From positions 13,699 to 77,698 of the forward strand of contig NZ_JBHRTR010000024.1 of the NCBI RefSeq assembly GCF_042646425.1: DNA of 64,000 nt, written 5' to 3'. The translations under genes were made by a program, and so were the position numbers. Below the pieces are notes generated by a model. The model worked only from the letters and a program-made list of their open reading frames with translations, was not told the DNA's origin and made no database searches. Origin of the DNA: Marinibaculum pumilum (GTDB lineage: Bacteria > Pseudomonadota > Alphaproteobacteria > Ferrovibrionales > Ferrovibrionaceae). Below, one piece after another: positions 35,801 through 46,694 of the stretch; position 1 is the first letter of the stretch; each line of letters begins with the position of its first letter.

Positions 35801-37758
35801 ACATCCTCGCCCTGAATTTCGGCCATGACGCCGCGGTCGCGGTACTGGACGAGCGGCAGATCAGGAACTGCCTGATGCGGGAACGCAGCACCCGCGTGAA
35901 GCATCATATGGGCCTTTCGATCGACCTGATCGACAGGGCCCTGGAGGATGCCGGCCTGACGGTGGCCGATATCGACTATTGCGCCATCGTCTCATCGCAG
36001 TGGATCGAAGTGATACTGCCGGCGGAGATCCCTCTCGACATCCGCTTCACCCTTCACCCCGGGCATCCGGAGTCGCACGATCCTGCCACCGCGGCGCAGT
36101 ATGGCGCACGGGCACAGGCCGCACAGTCGATCGACCCCGTCATTCGCAGCCTGCTCGCTGCCCAGGATGCCCGCAGCAAGGCTTTCATCACCACGATATT
36201 TCCGGAGGGGCGCGACTACGACGCCACCGCATGGCGCCACATCCCCCTCCCAGACACCTACATCTTTCCCGAGGACTGGAAGCGGTGCCGGACCCTGGCA
36301 GAGATCGCCCGCCAACGGATCGACCTCGCGGCATTGCAACCCCGGCTGCGCCAGTTCGACCTGCCGGTCACCGTCACCCTGCATGGCCGCGAGATCCCAG
36401 GATACTGCGTCCACCACCATCTGGCACACGCGGCTTCCAGCTTTCACCAGTCCGGCTTCGAGGAAGCGGGAATCCTGTCGAACGACGGGGCCGGCGCCAC
36501 CGACTATCTGTCGGGACTGTTCCTCTACGGCAGCGGCGGACGCATCTATCCACTGTTCCCGCACTACAACACGGTCGGGTCGATCTACCTGCTGATCTCC
36601 CGGCACCTGAAGCTCGGCGGGTGGGACGCCTCCGGCAAGCTGATGGGCCTGGCCTCCTACGGCGAACCGGCCTTCTTCCGGCCGGACTTCGTCGGCAATC
36701 GCTACGACCGGGGTCTCGACAGCTCAGAGGGCTACGAGGAATGGTTGTCCCACTGCGAGCGGCAGGCACATGCGCAGGGCTACGATGTCGGGCCGCTGGC
36801 CCGCCCGGCCGTCGCCACCGCTCCGATCAACGCCGACATCGCGGCCAGCTCGCAGAAGCTGCTGGAACAGACCCTCCTGTCGTCGGCCCGCTGCCTGCAC
36901 CGCCTGCTGGAGAATTCGGGTCTGCCAGCGACGCAGATCTGCCATACCGGCGGTACCGCGCTCAGTTGCCCGGCAAACACTCTGATTGCCCATGCGAGCG
37001 GCTTCGACCGGCTGTTCGTGGACCCCGGATGCAACGACAGCGGCCTCGCGATCGGGGCCGGCCTGTTCCTGCGCCACCAGATCCTCGACCTGCCGCCCGG
37101 CCGCATAGCGACCACGCCCTATCTGGGGCCTTGCCGCCAGGCAGCCGAGGTCGACAGGGCCTATGACACCTTCCGCGGCGACCTGGTCGAGATCGCGGTG
37201 GAGGATGCCGCCACGGACGCGGCGGACCGACTCGCCCGCAACGAGGTGGTGGCATGGTTCGAGGGGCGCAGCGAGATCGGACCACGCGCCCTCGGCCACC
37301 GCTCGATCCTGGCGGACCCGCGTCACGGCGCGAACCTGTTGCGGGTGAACGCCATCAAGGGCCGGGAAAGCTGGCGGCCCTTCGCGCCGGCTGTCCTGGC
37401 GGAGGAAGCCGCGAACTGGTTCGCCGGCGCCCCACTGCCCTCGCCCTACATGCTGCTGACGGCCGAAGTGCTCCGCCCCGACCTGGTTCCGGCGATCACC
37501 CATGTGGACGGCACGGCGCGCCTGCAGACCGTGGATGCGTCCTGCGGCGCCTTCCATGAATTGCTGCAGGCCTTTTTCCGGCTGACCGGCGTGCCGATCG
37601 TGATCAACACCTCCTTCAACGGCCCGGGCGAGCCGATCGTGGAGACGCCGGCGCAGGCCATGGCCTTTCTTGCGTCGACGGAGCTGGACTGCCTGTATGT
37701 CGACGGCCGCAGCTTCATGCGGCGGTCCGGCGCGGAGACCCGCCGGGAAGCATCCTGA
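35797..37758 (+). CDS. NodU/CmcH-type carbamoyltransferase
   Basis: This 653-aa enzyme transfers carbamoyl from carbamoyl phosphate to a hydroxyl, via a carbamoyl-adenylate, as in NodU, CmcH and TobZ. The N-terminal Kae1-like domain has NILALNFGHDAAVAV, the metal-binding VHHHLAHAASSF and NDGAGATDY. The C-terminal domain has FEGRSEIGPRALGHRSIL, RESWRPFAPAVL and INTSFNGPGE. The active site looks complete. Its ATG overlaps the lipB stop by 4 nt. No sugar, antibiotic or nodulation genes lie nearby, so the acceptor is unknown. Confidence 0.88.
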   Translation: MNILALNFGHDAAVAVLDERQIRNCLMRERSTRVKHHMGLSIDLIDRALEDAGLTVADIDYCAIVSSQWIEVILPAEIPLDIRFTLHPGHPESHDPATAAQYGARAQAAQSIDPVIRSLLAAQDARSKAFITTIFPEGRDYDATAWRHIPLPDTYIFPEDWKRCRTLAEIARQRIDLAALQPRLRQFDLPVTVTLHGREIPGYCVHHHLAHAASSFHQSGFEEAGILSNDGAGATDYLSGLFLYGSGGRIYPLFPHYNTVGSIYLLISRHLKLGGWDASGKLMGLASYGEPAFFRPDFVGNRYDRGLDSSEGYEEWLSHCERQAHAQGYDVGPLARPAVATAPINADIAASSQKLLEQTLLSSARCLHRLLENSGLPATQICHTGGTALSCPANTLIAHASGFDRLFVDPGCNDSGLAIGAGLFLRHQILDLPPGRIATTPYLGPCRQAAEVDRAYDTFRGDLVEIAVEDAATDAADRLARNEVVAWFEGRSEIGPRALGHRSILADPRHGANLLRVNAIKGRESWRPFAPAVLAEEAANWFAGAPLPSPYMLLTAEVLRPDLVPAITHVDGTARLQTVDASCGAFHELLQAFFRLTGVPIVINTSFNGPGEPIVETPAQAMAFLASTELDCLYVDGRSFMRRSGAETRREAS

Positions 37759-37785
37759 CGGCTGCCGCCTGCCGAGGCGACCGGC

Positions 37786-38088
37786 TCAGGCGTCCGGCCG
37801 ACGCACGAAGCTGGTCAGGTCGACCGCGCCGCCCTCATCGAAGGGCAGCGAGGGTTCGACCCGGACATTGCTGACGGCGGAAGCCGGCGGGCCGATCCAC
37901 AGTTCCTGCACCACCAGGTCGACCTGGGCCGCATTGCCGTGCAGCAGCAGCTCCACGGAACCGCTGCGGCGGTTGCGCACCCAGCCGGTGAGCGCGCGGT
38001 CCACGGCCAGGTTGCGCACCCAGTCGCGGAAGCCGACGCCCTGGACGCGACCGCTGACCTCCACGCGGACGGTCTTCACCGATTGCAT
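37786..38088 (-). CDS. acyP: Acylphosphatase
   Basis: This 100-aa enzyme hydrolyses acyl phosphates (acetyl-, carbamoyl- or 1,3-bisphosphoglycerate). The catalytic motif GRVQGVGFRDWVRNLA with its Arg and the later GWVRNRRSGSVEL with the catalytic Asn are intact. It lies 37 nt after pccA on the same strand, so may be in the pcc operon, and converges with the carbamoyltransferase, whose substrate carbamoyl phosphate it could in principle hydrolyse. That connection is speculation. Confidence 0.92.
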   Translation of the reverse strand: MQSVKTVRVEVSGRVQGVGFRDWVRNLAVDRALTGWVRNRRSGSVELLLHGNAAQVDLVVQELWIGPPASAVSNVRVEPSLPFDEGGAVDLTSFVRRPDA

Positions 38089-38125
38089 CGCGGTGCTCCT
38101 TCCGGACTGCTGGCGCGAAGGGCTG

Positions 38126-40120
<1,995 letters not shown>

Positions 40121-40132
40121 CGCGAGGGGCCC

Positions 40133-41665
40133 TTACAGCGGGATATTGTCGTGCTTCTTCCACGGATTCTCGAGCTGCTTGCTCTCGAGCATCCGCAGGC
40201 CCTTGGCGATCCGCCAGCGGGTGCCGTGCGGCATGATCACGTCGTCGATGAAGCCGCGATTGCCGGCGACGAAGGGGTTGGCGAACTTGTCCTGGTAGTC
40301 CGCCGTGCGCCGGGCGATCTTTTCCGGGTCGTTCAGCTCGCTGCGGTAGATGATCTCCACCGCGCCCTTGGCGCCCATCACCGCGATCTCCGCCGTCGGC
40401 CAGGCATAGTTCAGGTCGCCGCGCAGATGCTTGGAGCTCATCACATCGTAGGCGCCGCCATAGGCCTTGCGGGTGATCACGGTGATCTTCGGCGTGGTGG
40501 CCTCCGCATAGGCGAACAAGAGCTTCGCGCCATGCTTGATGATGCCGCCGAATTCCTGCGCCGTGCCCGGCAGGAAGCCCGGCACGTCGACGAAGGTGAC
40601 GATCGGGATGTCGTAGCAGTCGCAGAACCGGACGAAGCGCGCCGCCTTGCGGGAGGAGGCGATGTCCAGGCAGCCCGCCAGCACCATGGGCTGGTTGGCC
40701 ACGATGCCGACGGTGCGGCCGTCGATCCGCGCCATGCCGATGATGATGTTCTTGGCATAGGCCGGCTGCAGCTCGAAGAAATCGCCGTCATCCACCACCT
40801 TGTGGATCAGCTCGAGCATGTCGTAGGGCTTGTTCGGGTTCGCCGGCACCAGGCTGTCGAGCGACATCTCCTGCCGGTCCGACGGATCGGCGGTCGCCTG
40901 CCGCGGCACGTCGTGGCGGTTGGACAGCGGCAGGAAGTCGAAGAAGCGGCGCACCTGGTGCAGCGCCTCGACATCGTTCTCGAACGCGACATCGGCCACG
41001 GCCGACTTAGTGGTGTGGGTGATGGCGCCGCCGAGCTCCTCCTGGGTCACCACCTCCTGCGTGACCGTCTTCACCACGTCCGGTCCGGTAACGAACATGT
41101 AGGACGAATCCTTCACCATGAAGATGAAGTCTGTCATCGCCGGGCTGTAGACGGCGCCGCCGGCGCAGGGACCCATGATCACGGAGATCTGCGGCACCAC
41201 ACCGGAGGCATTGACGTTGCGCTGGAACACCTCGGCATAGCCGGCCAGGCTGTCGACCCCTTCCTGGATGCGGGCGCCGCCGGAATCGTTCAGGCCGATC
41301 ACCGGCGCGCCGACCTGGATCGCCTTGTCCATCACCTTGCAGATCTTTGCCGCATGCTGCGACGACAGCGCGCCGCCGAACACGGTGAAGTCCTGGCTGA
41401 AGACGAAGACCAGGCGCCCGTTGATGGAACCGTAGCCGGTGACCACGCCGTCGCCGGGGACCTTCTGCTCCTCCATGCCGAAATCGCTGCAGGTATGTTC
41501 GACGAACATGTCCCACTCCTCGAAGGAGCCGGGGTCGAGGAGAAGCTCCAGCCGCTCGCGGGCGGTCAGCTTTCCCTTGCCGTGTTGCGCCGTGATGCGG
41601 CGCTCGCCGCCGCCCATCCGGGCCTCGGCGCGCTTCTCTTCGAGCAGCTTGACGATATCGCGCAT
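40133..41665 (-). CDS. pccB: Propionyl-CoA carboxylase beta subunit
   Basis: This 510-aa carboxyltransferase has the PccB start (RDIVKLLEEKRAEARMGGG), the GARIQEGVDSLAGYAEVFQRN motif, the oxyanion hole MGPCAGGAVYSPAMTDF, and C-half VDVPGFLPGTAQEFGGIIKHGAKLLFAYAEAT. The length matches bacterial PccB. The ATG at 41663-41665 follows GGAAGA. A GC hairpin (41723-41737) and a repeated AGATCATG lie upstream. The gene is at the head of a pccB-pccA-acyP unit. Confidence 0.95.
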   Translation of the reverse strand: MRDIVKLLEEKRAEARMGGGERRITAQHGKGKLTARERLELLLDPGSFEEWDMFVEHTCSDFGMEEQKVPGDGVVTGYGSINGRLVFVFSQDFTVFGGALSSQHAAKICKVMDKAIQVGAPVIGLNDSGGARIQEGVDSLAGYAEVFQRNVNASGVVPQISVIMGPCAGGAVYSPAMTDFIFMVKDSSYMFVTGPDVVKTVTQEVVTQEELGGAITHTTKSAVADVAFENDVEALHQVRRFFDFLPLSNRHDVPRQATADPSDRQEMSLDSLVPANPNKPYDMLELIHKVVDDGDFFELQPAYAKNIIIGMARIDGRTVGIVANQPMVLAGCLDIASSRKAARFVRFCDCYDIPIVTFVDVPGFLPGTAQEFGGIIKHGAKLLFAYAEATTPKITVITRKAYGGAYDVMSSKHLRGDLNYAWPTAEIAVMGAKGAVEIIYRSELNDPEKIARRTADYQDKFANPFVAGNRGFIDDVIMPHGTRWRIAKGLRMLESKQLENPWKKHDNIPL

Positions 41666-41870
41666 TCTTCCGCTTTTGTTTGTGTGTTGGCCGGGCGGGG
41701 TGGGACGGGAGACGGATCGTGACGCGCCGCAGCGGCGCAGATCATGCCCGCGATTGCGCGCGTCCCCCCAGATCATGGGTTCGATAGCATGATGCCGCGG
41801 CGGTGGCCAGATTCGCCCGCGGCGGGCGGCGGCTTCCGGGACTGCGCCCCGCCGGACAGAGGCCGGCCGG

Positions 41871-42572
41871 TCAGCGCCCGTCGAGCAGCAGCAGGAAGCG
41901 CGCGGTCTGGGCCATGTCCTCGGCGATCGCGCGGCGTCGCTGCTCCGCCTCGCGGTCCGTGCCCCAGACCTCCGCCTGGTACAGCTCGTCCAGGAAGGCC
42001 GCGCGGAACGCGGCTTCCGGATCGAGCCGGCCCGCATCGAGGGCCAGGGTCACGACAGCCGAACCGGAGACCGCCACCAGGGTCTGCAGCGCGCCCAGCG
42101 CCAGGTCGCTGCGCGCCGCCAGCCGCGCGCTCAGCACCGCCGCCACCTCGGGTCGCTGGCTGACCGCCGAGATGCCGGAGGTGGTCTGCATCGGATGGCC
42201 GACATGCTCGGCGAACCAGTCGAGCAGCGGCTGCCATTCCGCCCTCTGCCGCGCCACCAGTTCGGCCGGATCCGGTGCCCAATACGCCAGGGTATCGGTG
42301 TCGGTGTAGCGGACGAGCTCTGCGACATAGCGGTCGCGCTCGCCGGCGACCCGGTCGATGCCGGTATTCGCCAGCCGGGTCAGCGGCATGCTCAGCGGAT
42401 CCACCTTGTCGCCCTGCGCCCGCCATTCCTCGGCGATCGCCTCCGCCAGGTCCGGGGTCGGCAGAACCAGGTTGCGCCGCGTCGTGGTCGGCAGCGGCCG
42501 GTCATCGAGGCGGATGGCATGGCCGTCCGCATCGGGATGGACGGTAACCGTCTTGTAGAAACGCTTCGTCAT
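41871..42572 (-). CDS. ATP12-type F1-ATPase assembly chaperone
   Basis: This 233-aa protein matches the ATP12 family, which binds the alpha subunit during F1 assembly in mitochondria and alphaproteobacteria. Diagnostic stretches are FYKTVTVHPDADGHAIRLDDRPLPT, EAIAEEWRAQGDKVDPLSMPLTRLAN and DRVAGERDRYVAELVRYTDTDTLAYWA. The ATG at 42570-42572 follows CCATGGCAAAGC. The gene's position next to the HAD hydrolase and pccB recurs in alphaproteobacteria. Confidence 0.9.
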   Translation of the reverse strand: MTKRFYKTVTVHPDADGHAIRLDDRPLPTTTRRNLVLPTPDLAEAIAEEWRAQGDKVDPLSMPLTRLANTGIDRVAGERDRYVAELVRYTDTDTLAYWAPDPAELVARQRAEWQPLLDWFAEHVGHPMQTTSGISAVSQRPEVAAVLSARLAARSDLALGALQTLVAVSGSAVVTLALDAGRLDPEAAFRAAFLDELYQAEVWGTDREAEQRRRAIAEDMAQTARFLLLLDGR

Positions 42573-42622
42573 GACGCTGCTTTGCCATGGCCGGGCCGGC
42601 CAGTTCAATCGCCTTGCGGCCG

Positions 42623-43357
42623 CTATGCCCCGCTCACTGCGGGGCCGAGGCTGCGGTCGGCCAGGATCCGGTCAACCAGCGGCGGGATCTCCTCCGGCGT
42701 GCCGGCCACCGCGATGGCGCCGGCATCACGCAGCAGCGCCGGCGGCGCTGTGCCCCAGGACACGCCGAGCGCTGCAACGCCGGCATTGCGCGCCATGTCC
42801 ATGTCGAACAGGGAATCGCCCACCACCACCGTGTCGGCGGCATCGGCACCGGTCAGCGCCAGCAGGTCGAGCACCATGCCGGGATGCGGCTTGCCGGGGC
42901 TCTCGTCCGGCGTGCGCGTGGCAACGAAGCGCTGCAGCAGGCCATGCCCGTCCAGCACCCGCTCCATCCCCCGCCGACCCTTGCCCGTGGCCACCGCCAG
43001 CAGCAGGCCGTCCGCCTCCAGCCGTTCCAGCACGGCGGGGATGCCCGGGAACAGCATCGATCCCTGTTCAGGGTCGCTGTCCAGCCGCAGGAAATGGTGG
43101 CGATAGGCTCCGGTCAGCGCGGCGGCGGCCGCACCTTCCGGAACATCGCAGCCGATGGCGGCGCAGAGCCGGGCCATCGCCTCCGGCAGGTGGAGGCCGA
43201 TGACGCCATGCACGGCCGACGGCGCCGGTGCCGGGCGACCGGTCTCGGCAAAGGCGGCCTGCATCGCCGCCACGATGACGCCGGCGGAATCGACCAGGGT
43301 GCCGTCCATGTCGAAGATCACGAGGCGCAGGGGCGATGGGGCGGTGATCCGGGCCAT
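42623..43357 (-). CDS. HAD-IA family phosphatase (phosphoglycolate phosphatase-like)
   Basis: This 244-aa HAD hydrolase has motif I VIFDMDGTLVDSAG with nucleophile Asp, motif II AVATGKGRRGME, a lysine in ESPGKPHPGMVLDLL and motif IV VVVGDSLFDMDMARNAG. A helical cap of type C1 lies between I and II. The family includes Gph and related sugar phosphatases. It is 51 nt upstream of the ATP12 start. The substrate is not readable. Confidence 0.86.
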   Translation of the reverse strand: MARITAPSPLRLVIFDMDGTLVDSAGVIVAAMQAAFAETGRPAPAPSAVHGVIGLHLPEAMARLCAAIGCDVPEGAAAAALTGAYRHHFLRLDSDPEQGSMLFPGIPAVLERLEADGLLLAVATGKGRRGMERVLDGHGLLQRFVATRTPDESPGKPHPGMVLDLLALTGADAADTVVVGDSLFDMDMARNAGVAALGVSWGTAPPALLRDAGAIAVAGTPEEIPPLVDRILADRSLGPAVSGA

Positions 43358-43379
43358 CGGCGCGGCCGCGGCGGGAGGG

Positions 43380-43640
43380 CTATTCGATGGTCGTCAGGTG
43401 CCAGTTGAAGTCTTCTATCGAGCGGTCTTCCAGATAGTCGACCGCCCAGGGCGGCCCCACGAATTCCGGCTTGTTGAAAAGGTCATTGGCCACCAGGACG
43501 ACGGTATAGCCTTCCAGCCGGCGGGACAGCGCGGAGACGCTGCGCTTGGCCATGTCGTCGGTCGAGATCGCCTCATAGCTCACGTAGATGAGCTTGACCG
43601 CCTTTCCGTCCACATGGGTGTCGGCAATGTAGTACTGCAC
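43380..43640 (-). CDS. Conserved-looking protein of unknown function (86 aa)
   Basis: This 86-aa protein starts with GTG at 43638-43640 after GGAAGTGAGCC. The sequence has alternating strand-helix patterns (AVKLIYVSYEAIS, VSALSRRLEGYTVVLVAND) and an aromatic end (NWHLTTIE), with few glycines, and looks well folded and cytoplasmic. I do not recognise it. It lies between the pseudouridine synthase and the HAD phosphatase genes, all leftward; an NTP-binding or nuclease role is not supported. Confidence 0.65.
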   Translation of the reverse strand: MQYYIADTHVDGKAVKLIYVSYEAISTDDMAKRSVSALSRRLEGYTVVLVANDLFNKPEFVGPPWAVDYLEDRSIEDFNWHLTTIE

Positions 43641-43771
43641 GGCTCACTTCCCGATCATTGGCGCGCATCTGCCAAGGGCAGCACGCAACTGTCCCGCATG
43701 GTCAATAAGGGTCGTGTCCGATTTACTCGGCCCCTCCCGCCCTTCGATCATGGCGATCCTTGTCACCACGA

Positions 43772-44779
43772 TCAATGCCGGTCCCTTGTCTCTTCGGCCG
43801 CGAAGCCGAGATATGCGATCGTCTCCCGCATATGTTCGGGCAATTCGGCCGCCACATCCAGCACCCCGCCCGCCGGGTGCGGCATCGTGATCCGGCGCGC
43901 ATGCAGATGCAGGCGGCGTGCCACACCGCCCGGCAGATGCGCCGCGGCGCCGCCATACTTGCCGTCGCCGAGGATCGGCGCGCCGATCTGCGCGCAATGG
44001 ACCCGCAGCTGATGGGTGCGCCCGGTCAGCGGCTGCAGCTCCACCAGCGCGGCGCGGCGTGCCGCCCGGTCCAGCACCCGGTAGTCCGTGACCGCGGCCT
44101 GCCCCTCCTCGTCGTCGACCTGCACGCGCTGGCCGCCGGGCCGGCCCGCCTTCACCAGCGGCATGACGATCCGTCCTTCCGGCTGCTGCGGCACGCCGGC
44201 GGTGACCGCCCAGTAGACCTTCCGGGCGTCGCGGCCACGGAAGGCCGCAGCCAGCTTCGCCGCCACCGCCGCGCTGCGCGCCAGCACCAGCACGCCAGAG
44301 GTATCCTTGTCCAGGCGATGAACCAGGCGCGGCCGCTCCTTCGCATCAAACTGCAGGCCGTCCAGCATGGCGTCGATGTGGCGCTGCTGGTTCGTGCCGC
44401 CCTGCACCGCCAGGCCGGCCGGCTTGTCGAGGACGATTACCTGCGGGTCCATGTGCAGGACGCGATCGCGCAGCATCGCGATGTCCGCCGGGCGCGGCGC
44501 CGCCTGTGCCGGCCGCGCCGGCCCGGCTGCCGCCCTGGCACCGCCGGCGGCGGTCCTGGCCGCAGGGTCGGGTGCGGGCAGCGGCGGAACGCGGATCGAC
44601 TGGCCCGGCTGCAGGCGGGTTCCCGCCTTGGCGCGGGCACCATCCACCCGCACCTGGCCGGTGCGCAGCAGCCGTTCCAGCCGGCCATGCGGCAGCTCGG
44701 GGAAGTGCCGCCTGAACCAGCGGTCCAGGCGCAGTTCCGCTTCGTCCTCTGCGACCTGTCGGGTCTCCACCTGGGTCAT
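43772..44779 (-). CDS. RluA-family 23S rRNA pseudouridine synthase (RluC-like)
   Basis: This 335-aa enzyme isomerises uridines in 23S rRNA. It has an N-terminal S4 domain (LRLDRWFRRHFPELPHGRLERLLRTGQVRVDG region), an Ala/Pro-rich linker and the RluA catalytic motif HRLDKDTSGVLVLA with its Asp, then TGRTHQLRVHCAQIG and the terminal GYLGF. The start is ATG 44777-44779. It is probably RluC, since the S4 domain and this chromosomal position (next to crcB, rarA) match alphaproteobacterial RluC. Confidence 0.87.
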   Translation of the reverse strand: MTQVETRQVAEDEAELRLDRWFRRHFPELPHGRLERLLRTGQVRVDGARAKAGTRLQPGQSIRVPPLPAPDPAARTAAGGARAAAGPARPAQAAPRPADIAMLRDRVLHMDPQVIVLDKPAGLAVQGGTNQQRHIDAMLDGLQFDAKERPRLVHRLDKDTSGVLVLARSAAVAAKLAAAFRGRDARKVYWAVTAGVPQQPEGRIVMPLVKAGRPGGQRVQVDDEEGQAAVTDYRVLDRAARRAALVELQPLTGRTHQLRVHCAQIGAPILGDGKYGGAAAHLPGGVARRLHLHARRITMPHPAGGVLDVAAELPEHMRETIAYLGFAAEETRDRH

Positions 44780-44828
44780 CGCCCGATCGGCTCCCTCTTC
44801 CTCGGCCCCGCCCCGCGGCCCTGCCGGC

Positions 44829-45239
44829 TCAGCCGGCCACCAGCCAATGGCCCAGCCGCATGCCGCCGACCAGCCCGGCCACGGCCAGGGAAACGGAGGC
44901 GACGACATAGACGATGGCAAGCAGATGCGTGCCGCGTTCCCAAAGCAGCATCGTGTCGAGCGAGAAGGTGGAGAATGTGGTGAAGGCGCCCAGGAACCCG
45001 ACCTGCAGGGCGGAACGCCCCACCAGCCCCAGTTCCAGCCGGGAAGCAAGGCCACCGACCAGCAGGCCCATCGCGACGGAGCCGAGGATGTTCGCCAGCA
45101 GGATGCCGGTCGGGAAATGCCCGCCGATCAGATGCGCCTGCGCCCGCATCACCGCGGCCCCGAAATAGTGCCGCGCCAGCGCCCCGCAGGCGCCACCGAT
45201 GGCGATGGCGACGGGCACCATCAGGGAATGTGCGGCCAT
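44829..45239 (-). CDS. crcB: Fluoride efflux transporter CrcB
   Basis: This 136-aa four-helix membrane protein has the Fluc/CrcB hallmarks: IGGACGALARHYF, the pore GILLANILGS with its Asn, and the conserved Phe-box TTFSTFSLDTM. It works as a dual-topology dimer exporting fluoride. The ATG at 45237-45239 removes an upstream basic stretch that lacks family similarity. I found no fluoride riboswitch upstream. It lies 49 nt upstream of the rluC-like start. Confidence 0.9.
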   Translation of the reverse strand: MAAHSLMVPVAIAIGGACGALARHYFGAAVMRAQAHLIGGHFPTGILLANILGSVAMGLLVGGLASRLELGLVGRSALQVGFLGAFTTFSTFSLDTMLLWERGTHLLAIVYVVASVSLAVAGLVGGMRLGHWLVAG

Positions 45240-45307
45240 GTTCGATCCTGCCCTGCCCCATGTCCGATCCGCGGCGGCGCGCACAGTGCGTCGCGCGCCC
45301 GCCGCAA

Positions 45308-46639
45308 TCAACCGGAATCGCGCCCCCGCTGCTCGCGTCGCAGCCTTTCCCAGTTCGCCAGCCGCTCGCTGATACGCGCCTCCACGCCCCGGTCGCTGGG
45401 CCGGTAGAAGCGCTGCCGCCGCATGCCCTCCGGGAAATGGTCCTGGCCGGAGAAGGCCTCCGGGCTGTCATGGTCATAGGCGTAGCCGGCCGAATAGCCC
45501 AGATCCTTCATCAGCCGTGTCGGCGCGTTGAGGCTGTGCAGCGGCGGCATCAGGGAGCCGGTGTCGCGCGCCGCCCGGTGCGCGGCGCCGAAGGCCTTGT
45601 AGGCGGCATTCGATTTCGGCGCGACCGCCAGGTAGATCGTGGCCTGGGCGATCGCCAGCTCGCCCTCTGGCGAGCCCAGGAAGTCGTAGGCGGATTTCGC
45701 TGCCAGGGCCTGCTGCAGGGCGTTGGGGTCGGCCAGGCCGATATCCTCCGAGGCGAAGCGCACCAGGCGCCGGACGATGTAGAGCGGCTCCTCGCCCGCA
45801 TCCAGCATGCGGGAGAGCCAGTACAGGCCGGCATCGACGTCGGAGGCGCGCAGCGCCTTGTGCAGCGCGCTGATCAGGTTGTAGTGGCCGTCCTGCGCCT
45901 TGTCGTAGAGCGGCGCACGGCGCTGCAGCAGGTCCGCCATCCCGGCCGTGTCCAGCGGCGCCTCCGGTGCCAGGGCATCGATCTGCTCGGCCATGTTCAG
46001 GAGATAGCGCCCGTCGCCGTCGGCCAGCGCGCGCAGCGCCGTACGGGCCTCCGCCTGCAGCGGCAGGTCCGTGCCCAGCGCCGCCTCCGCCCGCTGCAAC
46101 AGGGCCTCCAGTGCCGCATCGTCCAGCCGGTGCAGGACCAGCACCTGGGCGCGCGACAGCAGTGCGGCATTGATCTCGAAAGAGGGATTCTCGGTGGTGG
46201 CCCCCACCAGGGTCACCGTACCGTCCTCCACATAGGGCAGGAAGCCGTCCTGCTGCGACCGGTTGAAACGGTGGATCTCATCCACGAACAGCAGGGTGCC
46301 GCGACCCTCGCGGCGGCGGGCCCGTGCCTCGTCGAAGGCCTTGCGCAGGTCGGCCACGCCGGAGAAGACCGCCGACAGGGCGGTGAACTCCAGGTCGGAG
46401 TCCCGCGCCAGCAGGCGCGCGATGGTGGTCTTGCCCGTGCCCGGCGGCCCCCAGAGGATCAGCGAGGGCAGGTGCCGCGCCTGCAGCAGGCGCCGCAGCC
46501 CGCCCTCGGGTCGCAGCAGATGATCCTGCCCGACCACCTCGTCCAGGTTCGCCGGCCGCAGCCGGTCGGCCAGGGGCCGCGGCGCTTCCGCCTCCATGCC
46601 GGCGGCGGCGAACAGGTTCTGCGGCTCCCGGTCGCTCAC
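45308..46639 (-). CDS. rarA: Replication-associated recombination protein A (RarA/MgsA)
   Basis: This 443-aa AAA+ ATPase acts at stalled forks with SSB. Walker A GPPGTGKT is at 64-71, Walker B LLFVDEIHRFN at 117-125, and sensor/arginine motifs GATTENPSFE and LLSRAQVLVL follow. The C-terminal part has the RarA YDHDSPEAFSGQDHFPEGM and QRFYRPSDRG. I chose the GTG at 46637-46639, since it restores the family N-terminus (xDLFA-type NLFAAAG) before PLADRLRP. It lies 55 nt after degP. Confidence 0.92.
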   Translation of the reverse strand: MSDREPQNLFAAAGMEAEAPRPLADRLRPANLDEVVGQDHLLRPEGGLRRLLQARHLPSLILWGPPGTGKTTIARLLARDSDLEFTALSAVFSGVADLRKAFDEARARRREGRGTLLFVDEIHRFNRSQQDGFLPYVEDGTVTLVGATTENPSFEINAALLSRAQVLVLHRLDDAALEALLQRAEAALGTDLPLQAEARTALRALADGDGRYLLNMAEQIDALAPEAPLDTAGMADLLQRRAPLYDKAQDGHYNLISALHKALRASDVDAGLYWLSRMLDAGEEPLYIVRRLVRFASEDIGLADPNALQQALAAKSAYDFLGSPEGELAIAQATIYLAVAPKSNAAYKAFGAAHRAARDTGSLMPPLHSLNAPTRLMKDLGYSAGYAYDHDSPEAFSGQDHFPEGMRRQRFYRPSDRGVEARISERLANWERLRREQRGRDSG

Positions 46640-46694
46640 CGGACCGGTCCCCGCTGCCCGCGCCCCCCGCCCTTGCGGCAGCGGCAGGAAGGGC

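Noticed and set aside
41723..41737. Hairpin GCGCCG-CAG-CGGCGC upstream of pccB as an operator
   Set aside because: Short inverted GC repeats are frequent by chance at this base composition, and the TTTGCAAA type of site known for PccR is absent.
45240..45307. Fluoride riboswitch upstream of crcB
   Set aside because: The region is too short and lacks the conserved pseudoknot-forming sequences; crcB follows rarA within an operon.
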